Of a stretch of DNA of 64,000 nucleotides, positions 1-9,037 are shown piece after piece. Each line of letters opens with the position of its first letter. Within the stretch, counting starts at the first letter, position 1. The notes beneath the pieces were generated by a model. It searched no databases. It saw only the letters and a list, made by a program, of their open reading frames with translations, and was not told the origin of the DNA. Made by a program: the position numbers and the translations under genes. The stretch is taken from NCBI GenBank assembly GCA_009746045.1, contig RPFO01000225.1:979090-1043089 (forward strand). Reading direction: 5' to 3'. Source of the stretch: Mesostigma viride (Eukaryota; Streptophyta; Mesostigmatophyceae; Mesostigmatales; Mesostigmataceae).

Positions 1-540
1 GCCCCATGAAAGTCACCAACACACAGATCGGATGTGAGTCGAATCTGAGGACGATATGTCCATGCGCAAGTTGAAAAGCACCTGTATCTGTTCTGGCTCG
101 CTGCTGAATTCAAACTGGCTCAGCTACTAAATAACGTAACGCAGGTGCTTGCAGCTCCAGGCCTGGGTCAGTTTCATATTGCAAACAGAGCCTTGTTGAG
201 CCGGTTTTATCAATGAGTGAGCATGTCCATTCTTCAAGCATTAGGTACTCGACTTGCTGCTCGGGCTAATTAACATGCAGATGTAGCTGCACATGAAAGA
301 CAAGGGTTGTTTGGGGCCAGTTGGTCGGTGTGATTTTATACAGCGTCTAATGCCTCTAATACTAGTATATAAATAAATACGCACGTGACTGCGTCATGGG
401 TGCCATTACAGAGTAAATTGGAACCTTCAACGCCCCGGAGGGATCGGGTGCCCTAGCTGCTCTAGTAAATACATGCCGTTGGTATTACATTTTACAAAGT
501 TGTCTCACTTAACATTTTACACGAAGCAACGAAATCAATT
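1..540. other. No gene seen
   Basis: I see no coding exon, RNA gene or clear repeat in this stretch. It is ordinary mixed-composition DNA that becomes AT-rich towards 360-400 and 530-556, where the tail of the next retroelement begins. Confidence 0.5.
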
Positions 541-2235
541 GATTAATTAATTATTTATACTCGTGCTCTCGTTGCGGAGTCGCGGAGACTTAACCCCGTT
601 GATTAAAACACGTGCTCCCGTTGGGGAGTCACGGAGCACCGAAGTGCTTTTAATCCATGTGTGTGCACAACAGGAGAAAGGGCAGAGACCCCCAGTCTCC
701 TTCATGCCAAAGGCATGCCACAGCTGCATGCGGGCACGCTAGCTAAACGGACACGCTAACGATCCGGCAGTCTGTGGGTGCAATAAGACCCATGTGAGCA
801 CATCATAACAAGGAGCGTGGGCAAGTAATCTGATCGAAGCCAGGACGTAGCATGGCTGTACAAGGACTAAGCTAGGGCTATGGCTGGTTGTGTACCGTGC
901 GTTAGCGGTGCACGTGACTAGGTAAGGCGGCACAACTAGGCAAGCATTCTAAGCATAGCTGCCATGGCGGCAGTGACTACCAATGAAGTCAAGCTAGCCC
1001 TGGCTACTAGCTATTCTAGCCCGCTGGGGGCGTCCACATCTTGTGGTTGATCATCAGGTCCCCGCCCCTCCAGTACACCTTGGGCTTCTGGGGGTCCTGC
1101 TTGTGGCGGAGGTATTCAGGCCACAGGTCACGTCGCTGCTGCTGCTGAGCGGGGGTCAGGTCGTCATCCAGCGTCCAGGTGAGGTCGTGCAACCGCTTGC
1201 GACGAGAGAGGAACCGCTGCTTGTCCTCACGGGAAGGGAAGGTGAGCAGGACTGGTGGGGGAGCCGCCTTGTCCCGTGAGTGGGGAAGGCGGTGGCACCC
1301 ACGCATGCAGTTCTACCTCACCTACTGGCCCATGAGGGTAAGGAGCTGGTCCTTATAAATGCTCGTCGGCAAGGGAGGTTGACGTCTCACCTGGCTTCTG
1401 GGGGAAGCGACGCAGCACCACCCGGCCGCAGTCGCGGCGGGCGCGGTCGGTGGCCTCCCGTAATGTTGAGCCTGGCGGAGGTCTTCCAGCTCCTGGAGCT
1501 TCGTAGCGATGGCGTCGGTGGTGGAGGCGGTCGCTGTCCGCAGCAGGTCCGCATAGGAGAGGGGCGGGAGGTCACCAGCATCCAGCCGGGGTGGCTGGGA
1601 TGCAATGGTGGCCGTCTGCTCCGCTATCTTTGGGACCTGTGAGGCAAGGGCCTCGGTGTGGGCGATGATGGCTTCAAGCTTCTTCATGAGCACGCCGCAC
1701 TTGCCCTCCACCTGGTTGAGGCGAGAGACAAGTGCAGCGTGCGTCTCAGATGCCTGTGCCGCGGTGTGCAGCGCCGTAAACTGGGGTTGGAGCTTGTGGA
1801 CGACCTTGGTTTCCACATTGGAGACCCGGGCCTCCACCGTGTTGAGTGTCGTGTTCTGCGAGGTCAGCTTCTCGGCCAACGGCCAGGTCACGTGCTCCTC
1901 CAGCATATGCTGCATGCTCGGATGTCACCCTTGCAGAGGATCGAGGAAGCCGATGTGGCTGTCGGCTGCGCAGGCTGGGCTGGGGCGCGGATGTTGGCGG
2001 CGATTTTGTCCAGGGGTAGCTGGAAGAAGCTGCACAGGATAGCGAGGCGGTGGTCTCCCCTGTTAAAGAACCTATCCAGGTTCTCGTCGGGGATTGGCCC
2101 TGTGCACCCATGGAGCTTGCGTTCCTGTGCTAAGTAACGCACTATTTCGGCGCATTCTGCTGTGGTAAGCTGCAGCCAGTGCGTAAAAGAAAAGCGGTCG
2201 TAATCGGGTAGCCACTGTCGCCATTTGTGGCCGTG
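541..2235 (-). mobile_element. Degenerate ORF1-type retroelement, subfamily A
   Basis: Read on the minus strand, this element has a broken ORF1 (about 2235 to 1016), a 3' UTR (about 1015 to 612) and an AT-rich tail near 541-560. The 3' UTR and the end of ORF1 match a second copy at 46118-46738, and the 3' end matches 4024-4282. The terminal stem-loop region appears twice (about 560-590 and 612-640), so the 3' end was partly duplicated. The 5' side ends at the tetranucleotide array that starts near 2240, so the 5' part is lost or was replaced by the array. The element is an inactive relic. Confidence 0.7.
1016..2230 (-). pseudogene. L1-ORF1-like protein, subfamily A (frameshifted)
   Basis: Three minus-strand segments in different frames add up to one ORF1-like protein. 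The N-terminal piece (near 2142-1888) contains [11 protein letters not shown]. The middle piece (1915-1322) is a heptad-like helix with LNTVEARVSNVETK, followed by PPLSYADLL. The C-terminal piece (1306-1016) contains PPVLLTFPSREDKQRFL and DDDLTPAQQQQRRDLWPEYL. The C-terminal block resembles the domain of LINE-1 ORF1 proteins that follows the RNA-recognition fold: a DL-T motif, a run of arginines, then KVYWRG and a closing hydrophobic strand. At least two frameshifts separate the pieces, so no intact product is expected. The intact relatives in this window (47246-48595 and 52159-53505) share the middle and C-terminal motifs but belong to another subfamily. Confidence 0.65.
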
Positions 2236-2273
2236 GCATGGTTTCTAGCTTGGGTTCAGGCGAAGCGCTTGGC

Positions 2274-3754
2274 GATGGATGGATGACATGGACAGATGGA
2301 TGGATGGATGGCTGGCTGGATGGACGGACGGACGGATGGGCGGGCGGGCGGGCGGGCGGGCGGCGCGGGCGGGCGGGCGGGCGGGCGGGCGGGCGGGCGG
2401 ACGGGACGGACGGACGGACGGACGGACGGACGGACGGACGGACGGACGGACGGACGGACGGACGGGCGGGCGGGCGGGCGGGCGGGCGGGCGGACGGACG
2501 GACGGACGGACGGACGGACGGACGGACGGACGGACGGACGGACGGACGGACGGACGGACGGACGGACGGACGGACGGACGGACGGACGGACGGACGGACG
2601 GACGGACGGACGGACGGACGGACGGACGGACGGACGGACGGACGGACGGACGGACGGACGGACGGACGGACGGACGGACGGACGGACGGACGGACGGACG
2701 GACGGACGGACGGACGGACGGACGGACGGACGGACGGACGGACGGACGGACGGACGGACGGACGGACGGACGGACGGACGGACGGACGGACGGACGGACG
2801 GACGGACGGACGGACGGACGGACGGACGGACGGACGGACGGACGGACGGACGGACGGACGGACGGACGGACGGACGGACGGACGGACGGACGGACGGACG
2901 GACGGACGGACGGACGGACGGACGGACGGACGGACGGACGGACGGACGGACGGACGGACGGACGGACGGACGGACGAACGGATGGATGGATGGATGGATG
3001 GATGGATGGATGGATGGATGGATGGATGGATGGATGGATGGATGGATGGATGGATGGATGGATGGATGGATGGATGGATGGATGGATGGATGGATGGATG
3101 GATGGATGGATGGATGGATGGATGGATGGATGGATGGATGGATGGATGGATGGATGGATGGATGGATGGATGGATGGATGGATGGATGGATGGATGGATG
3201 GATGGATGGATGGATGGATGGATGGATGGATGGATGGATGGATGGATGGATGGATGGATGGATGGATGGATGGATGGATGGATGGATGGATGGATGGATG
3301 GATGGATGGATGGATGGATGGATGGATGGATGGATGGATGGATGGATGGATGGATGGATGGATGGATGGATGGATGGATGGATGGATGGATGGATGGATG
3401 GATGGATGGATGGATGGATGGATGGATGGATGGATGGATGGATGGATGGATGGATGGATGGATGGATGGATGGATGGATGGATGGATGGATGGATGGATG
3501 GATGGATGGATGGATGGATGGATGGATGGATGGATGGATGGATGGATGGATGGATGGATGGATGGATGGATGGATGGATGGATGGATGGATGGATCCATG
3601 GATGGATGGATGGATGGATGGATGGATGGATGGATGGATGGATGGATGGATGGATGGATGGATGGATGGATGGATGGATGGATGGATGGATGGATGGATG
3701 GATGGATGGATGGATGGATGGATGGATGGATGGATGGATGGATGGATGGATGGA
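2274..3754. repeat. Compound tetranucleotide array (GGGC/GGAC then GGAT)
   Basis: A nearly perfect 4-bp satellite of about 1.5 kb. It opens with mixed GGAT, GGAC and GGGC units (2274-2500), continues as GGAC for about 120 units (to about 2977), then switches at 2975-2981 to GGAT for about 190 units. The only clear flaw in the second half is a ggatccatgg near 3593-3601. Because 4 and 3 share no factor, all six frames stay open, which produces long artefactual [12 protein letters not shown] and DGRT peptides. A small array of the same motifs lies at 19514-19583. Confidence 0.97.
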
Positions 3755-4023
3755 ACACACATTCCTACCGGTCTATTCTAAGTAGATGGGCCGTACTTTA
3801 GCTAAGCCAGCGGTCGCGCCGGCCGGTCCGCGGGCACGCAATTCCCTCTGGAGCAAATACGTTTAATTCTTCCCCGGCCACAGCAGGGGGTCGTTGTAAT
3901 CTATTACTTGGGCCCATTTGGCCTTGTCCTTCATCTTTATGTGCTACACTAGACGAGTGACGGGCTCACACCCGGGCAGCCTCCTGGTTTGTCTGTAATA
4001 TGGAGGCAGCTAGATGGTGCGCA

Positions 4024-4282
4024 CGCAATTAATTAATTAATTAATTAATTAAACTCGTGCTCCCGTTGGGGAGTCACGGAGCACCGAAGTGCTTTTAATC
4101 CCTGTGTGTGCACTACAGGAGAAAGGGCAGAGACCCCCAGTCTCCTTCATGCCAGAGGCATGCCACAGCTGCATTCGCGGGCGCGCTAGCTAAACGGACA
4201 CGCTAACGATCCGGCAGTCTGTGGGTGCAATAAGACCCATGTGAGCATATCATAGCAAGGAGCGTGGGCAAGTAATCTGAAC
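4024..4282 (-). mobile_element. 5'-truncated subfamily A retroelement with 10-bp TSD
   Basis: This 259-bp insertion carries only the 3' end of the subfamily A element. On the minus strand it ends in the CTCCC-CAAC-GGGAG stem-loop (4060-4073), followed by a TTAA-repeat tail (4027-4051). The 10-bp direct repeat atggtgcgca flanks it at 4014-4023 and 4283-4292. The opposite palindrome arm at about 5072-5098 lacks the insertion and so preserves the empty site. These are the marks of target-primed reverse transcription with 5' truncation. Confidence 0.85.
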
Positions 4283-4539
4283 ATGGTGCGCAAGGATAGA
4301 TGCATGGCAAGTAGTGATGAAGGAGACCACCCCCGGCCCAAGCCTGTGGGGGCTCCGCGTGTGACCAAGTATGGCATTAACATAGCGATTCGGGCCGCGG
4401 TGCCCACCGGCACCCCTGTAACTAGGACCTAGATAGCGCTTACACCATCCATTCCATGTTCCCCTCCCACTGAGGACTTATGCTCACGTGACGCAGTCAC
4501 GTGTCTATTAATTAATTAATTAATCGATCTTTATCCGAA

Positions 4540-4640
4540 TCACGGAGAGGCCTATCCCCCTCATGTCCTCAATCAGTTGCTCTTTGAATGTGCGGGCCTT
4601 GCGGCGTCTAGAAGCAACGAAACCATGCATATAGTTTCGA
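4540..4640 (+). pseudogene. Possible LINE C-terminal remnant
   Basis: One frame reads HVLNQLLFECAGLAASR. This resembles the His/Cys-containing tail found after reverse transcriptase in many LINE ORF2 proteins (pattern H-x3-LLF-x-C). It is too short and isolated to be certain. Confidence 0.3.
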
Positions 4641-5639
4641 TTGATCCTGGGCTAGAATTGCACAGGTCGAATAATAATGCATGCCAAGTTTGAGCATGTA
4701 TGCCAATTTTCGTCTTTACTGCCCTGCCATAATATATTCAAGATTGAGGATTAATTCATTAATTAAATAAATGAATAAATAACTAATTAATTAATGAATT
4801 AATGAATTAATGAATAGACACGTGACTAGCTGCGTCACGTGAGCATGAGGCCTCAGTGGGAGGGGAACATGGAATGGATGGTGTAAGCTATCTAGGTCCT
4901 ATGCTGAGTATGCTCACGTGACGCAGTCACGTGTCTATTAATATTAATCTAGGTCCTAGTTACAGGGGTGTGGGCACCGCGGCCCGAATCGCTATGAATG
5001 CCATACGCGGTCACACGCGGAGCCCCCACAGACTTGGGGGTGGTCTCTTTCATCGATCGCTACTTGCCATCTATCCTTGCGTACCACGATCTGCCTCCAT
5101 ATTACAGACAAACCAGGAGGCTGCCCGGGTGTGAGCCCGTCACGTCTAGTGTAGCACATGTCCATGCCGGGTCTATCACGAAAAGTCCACGCGGGTGGCG
5201 CAGCCCTGCCGCGCGCGCGGCCTGGGGCACGCCAGGTGAGGACATATCGCCCAGGCTGGGCGGGCTTGGTGCCAGCTAGTCTATCTGATGTGGCTACCTG
5301 ATCTGTTCTGGCCAGGTGCCCGGCTAGGCCCAGCGCCTGTGCCTAATAATGTGGGAAACATAGGGCAAATCAGCGTACAGCTCCTCATTACTAATGTGCA
5401 AACCAAAGGGGATGTTAAGGGCCTTGCGCAGCATCTTGGTGACGCTGCCCCGAGATTGAGGATGCACCGGCGCGCAACCATGCCCATGGCATGCATGCCC
5501 ATGCTCATGCGATTGCACTGACAAAAAAATTCAGGATCGAATATACACATGCCATACGCCGGCTGCATGATTCCTTGAAGTGACTGATTTAATTTAACTC
5601 GCGACTAAAGAGCTAGTAAAGAAACTACACCTTCGGGCG

Positions 5640-6370
5640 CACTGAGCGCAAATGGTTTTTTTCACCTTTGCGGCGTGCCAAATCAGAATATACGCTTGGC
5701 TGATCTCGATAGTACCGGCTACGCCCCCTTCTCATGCAAGAATGAGGTTCCAGCCGTGTTCAGCCCGTCTCACGTTTCGAGACTGAACAAGTCTCGAGTG
5801 GACACGTGTGTAGTACCCCTACACATGATCTCACATGTGTACACAGATCTCGAATGATTTATCTAGTACCAAATCCGAAAGGCTTGCATCACTCCCCGGA
5901 AAGGAGAACTTTTGCGGATGACTGTAGGTGTAAGTTGGCGATGCACCTTAGGATCCGGAGACGTCCGTCCTATAGTCAGCAAAAGTTGGTGCGAGAGGTC
6001 CCCAGTTCGATTCCGGTCGGATTCATTTGCAGATCGCGTTTTCCGCGGCCCGGGACTGAACGCAAATGGTTTTCACCTTTGCGGCGTGCCAAATCAGAAT
6101 ATACACCTTGGCTACAAAATAATTATGGTTGGGGTCACATTGCAAAAAATATACATACAGGCTTTGCGGATGACTGTAGGTGTAAGTTGGCGATGCCACA
6201 TGTGGTAACCGGAGACGTCCGTCCTATAGTCAGCGAAAGTTGGTGCGAGAGGTCCCTGGAGTTCGATTCCGGTCGGATTCATTTGCAGATCGCGTTTTTC
6301 CGCGTTTTCCGCGGCCCGGCACTGAACGCAAATGGTTTTCACCTTTGCGGAGTGCCTGATCAGAATCTAG
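5640..6370 (+). repeat. Degenerate tandem copies of the 393-bp tRNA-like unit
   Basis: Three diverged copies of the unit described at 48613-49622 lie here in tandem: the second half of a unit (about 5640-5879), a unit start plus R module (5880 to about 6105), then a partial R module (about 6166-6368). Each R module contains the exact box B-like gttcgattcc and the caaaggt/acctttg hairpin, and stops at the same tcagaat end as the younger element. The copies differ by substitutions and small indels. No flanking duplication was found. Confidence 0.75.
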
Positions 6371-6389
6371 GCTTGGCTTCACTCCGTTT

Positions 6390-7235
6390 CCCTTTCAAGA
6401 GGGGAGTGTGGGGGCTGCATTCCTGCGCGCCCTCCCCATGAGCCCTTTGTTCACGCTGGTTCCGGCCCTTTACGCCATCGCCCTCCGCCACCAGCTGTTT
6501 GCCCCGCAACCTCTCATCACGGCGGGTGCATGCGTCCTGCAGCAGCTGCAGGCTATAGCTTGCTCGATCTCGATACTACTGGGACGCACTATATCGGATC
6601 GCGTGCCTGCGTGGCCAGCAGAACCAGAACTGGTTCCTCTATCTCCATACCGCTCTCCTCCGGGTGGTGTGTGCTATATAGTTCGGTCGGTCTTTCCCCA
6701 CTCCACCATCAAGTGCGAGGACACGGATCATTGGGGCCACCCTCTACTCTGGCCCCCATGCAACCACCGCCCCGACATTAATTACCGTGCTTGACTAAGA
6801 TGCATAGAGTTGCCGGCCACCTGCTCATCGATGTCGATCTCCGTGGCTCGCCCGGCGGCCACTCTAGCCGGTCGCCACATCCTCTGGGCGGCTGTGTATG
6901 CCGGCGCTGCAGCCGCTGTGCATGGCTGAGCGCGACAAGTTTGCCTCCTACGGCAATGTAGGCCCCCTCGCCCCACCAGGTCATCCCCTTTGTCCTTCAG
7001 GAGTTCGGGGCCATGGGCCCCAAGACGGCGGAGTTTTTCCACGAGTGCTGCGGCAGCGCCTCGAAGACCGCCTCGGTACCTCGAGCCTGGTCAGACCGCC
7101 CCGTGGTCTGCCCGCACGTGGTCCTCGTATTGGCGGCAGCGCCTGTCACTCGCTCTCACTCGCGCACCGCGTGGCTGATGTGTTATTCCGCCGCCCCCGG
7201 GCCGACTTTGTCGCGACCCATGCGGTCTAGATTCC
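6390..7235 (+). pseudogene. LINE ORF2 C-terminal region, subfamily C (broken)
   Basis: Frame-shifting pieces follow the order seen after the reverse transcriptase domain in many algal LINE proteins: FLRALP with a long helix (6408-6500), DTTGTHYIG (about 6570-6600), HLLIDVDLRGSPGGH (about 6820-6865), ERDKFASYGNV (about 6926-6958), then FVLQEFGAMGPKTAEFF (about 6990-7040). The frame changes several times, so it is dead. A second, inverted copy of the last part lies at 7637-7935. Sequence after 7220 is its 3' UTR. Confidence 0.55.
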
Positions 7236-7440
7236 TCCCAGGCCAGCTGCATGGTGGGCCGGCAGCGATGTTGCTGCTTGTCGTAGTTTTAATTTACAAG
7301 TGATGTAGTTAGTTGTACGTTGTGCAGCTGACATGATCCTTGGATGTCCGTGTCAGATTACTATTAATTTCTTCAGGGTTCTTCTTCTTTTCGGGGTTTT
7401 CCTTATATGTTGCATGCCAATCTTACCTCCGTAATTTATC
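7220..7440 (+). mobile_element. 3' UTR of subfamily C LINE
   Basis: From the tgcggtctaga motif onward this stretch is repeated at about 8030-8300, where the blocks occur in a different order. It includes a pyrimidine-rich stretch ending near ttatatgttgcatgcc and an AT-rich end near 7440. Confidence 0.5.
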
Positions 7441-7636
7441 ATTCTCAATGGCTATATATTTAAAAATATTATTACTTACATCAGAGTAAAGCCACCCACG
7501 TAAAAATAAACAAAGCCAACGCGAACAAGAGATACTGGTCACGACAAAACAACTATACAGCCGGCATGGGACACTCGATCCACACCGCGGAATGAAGTAA
7601 AACAGCCTAATCACCGTGCTGCGCCGCAAAGTCAGC

Positions 7637-7935
7637 TCATGTGCGGCGGAGCAAGATGTCAGCCATAGCCCGGGTAATCGCTACCGAAAGGCGTTGGCGC
7701 CAATACGATGTCCAGGTCCGCGCTGACCAAGGGGCCCGCGGGCCCTCCAGGTCCAGGCGGTCCTCCCGGAGCCGGCAGCACTCCTTAAAGAAGCCGGCGG
7801 CCAGGGTCCCCGTGGCCCCGAACTCCTCCAAGACAAAGGGCACCACACGGTGGTGCCTGACGTCCCCATAGGCCGTGAGCTTGGCCCGCTCAGCCCGATC
7901 CGCCGTGTAGCCCGCCGCCTGGGATGCACCAACCA
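7637..7935 (-). pseudogene. LINE ORF2 C-terminal fragment, subfamily C
   Basis: This minus-strand fragment stays open for about 100 codons with AERAKLTAYGDV, VPFVLEEFGATGTLAAGFF, then SYWRQRLSVAITRAMADILLRR. It matches the plus-strand piece at 6900-7210 but keeps the frame, so it is the better-preserved copy. The pattern K-x2-Y followed by F-V-x-E-x-FGA-x-G and a closing R-L-S-x-A helix is common at the ends of algal LINE ORF2 proteins. No reverse transcriptase core is attached. Confidence 0.55.
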
Positions 7936-8029
7936 CATGGCTAAGAGCCAAGGGCGCGAGCCACAGAATGAATATATAGTAGTATCCGTAATTTATCATT
8001 CTTAATGAATATATTCATTAAATATATAT

Positions 8030-8300
8030 TGTGCAGCTGGCGTGATGCTTGGATGTCCGTATCAGATTACTATTAATTTCTTCAGGGTTATTCTCCCAGT
8101 TATCGGGTTTTTCCTTATGTTGCATGCCCATTTCACCTCCGTAATATATCATTCTCAACGAATATATATAGTTCCGCCGCACCCGGGCCGACTTTGTAGC
8201 GACCCTGCATGCGGTCTAGATCCCTCCCAGGCCTGGTGGGCAGGCAGCGATGTTGCTGCGGGTCGTAGTTTTGTGACGTAGTTAGTTGTACCTTCGAAGA
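8030..8300 (+). mobile_element. Subfamily C LINE 3' UTR, second copy
   Basis: This stretch repeats the tail of 7220-7440 with its blocks in a different order and about 10 percent changes. It starts at tgtgcagctgg and ends near gtagttagttgtacc. It suggests a rearranged or nested copy. Confidence 0.5.
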
Positions 8301-8689
8301 TCGGCTTCCAAACATGGGCACCACGAATGTGGAGTTGATAAATGATGGCTTTATGTTGCTATGTGCCGCTCCCACGGGCAGACGGACAAACCATGGCTTG
8401 TGATAATGAATTCAGCCTTCTCACCGGTTGCCTGCAACGTCAACAAGGGATTACAGGTCAAGATAGCAGTTGGGAGGACGACTTGAGGCATCGCAACTCT
8501 GCTCTTGCGCGCAGCAGCATGCAAGCTTGCCGTGACTTCATGCCTAGCAATCGGTCACATGCAAAATCGTACCAAACGTGATGTCCAACTGAGCCACACC
8601 AAGCCAAGTTGCAGTGGTGAGAGGCACCCATTTGCACCAAAAGCTTAGTGACGTGGCCATGTAGGCCTACGTGATGGGCTCACACCCGC

Positions 8690-8997
8690 CAATCCAATAG
8701 ATTTAGAGTATTTAGTCGTGCTTTGCCCATGCAGAGAGTTACTCTCTGCTGAGATGCCATGCTCCAGCTATAGCCTAGCCATAATCATCTTCCACCCCAT
8801 GTCATGCAGGCCTTCTTTTAGGTATGATCCATCATGGTGGTGTAGGTGCACATTGTGCACCCAGAGTAGGTGGCAGCTTACATCCTCTACCTGCAGGTTG
8901 TAGCCCAGACTGTATTAAAAACCCATAAGCCCCTTCTCAGGGATATGTGTTACATATGCTCCCCAGTCCCTACGGAGCCATGTTCTTCATTAATTAA
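8690..8997 (+). mobile_element. Old subfamily B retroelement 3' end
   Basis: This is a diverged version of the 3' UTR found at 49640-50038, with the same order of motifs (gagagttactctctgc, ccttctcaggg, then a weak stem-loop near 8965-8980) and a short attaattaatt tail at 8989-8999. It lies just beyond the 3' end of RAD51D. Confidence 0.6.
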
Positions 8998-9037
8998 TTT
9001 GCACCAAAACATGAGCAATCGTGCACCAAACAACAGC

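Larger units (their letters stand above)
3940..5155. repeat. Imperfect palindrome (about 330-bp arms, 300-bp centre)
   Basis: Left-arm segments 3941-4020 and 4283-4515 match the reverse complement of 5083-5155 and 4812-5085. The left arm is interrupted by the retroelement insertion at 4024-4282. The spacer 4517-4811 contains possible LINE debris. The arm tips share a stretch ending in an aatatggag motif with the reverse transcriptase pseudogene near 61130-61160, so the palindrome may be two LINE fragments in opposite orientation. Confidence 0.8.

Noticed and set aside
2072-3801. 500-residue open frames of [12 protein letters not shown] and DGRT repeats on both strands
   Set aside because: All six frames stay open because the unit is 4 bp; no start context or flanking domain supports a protein.
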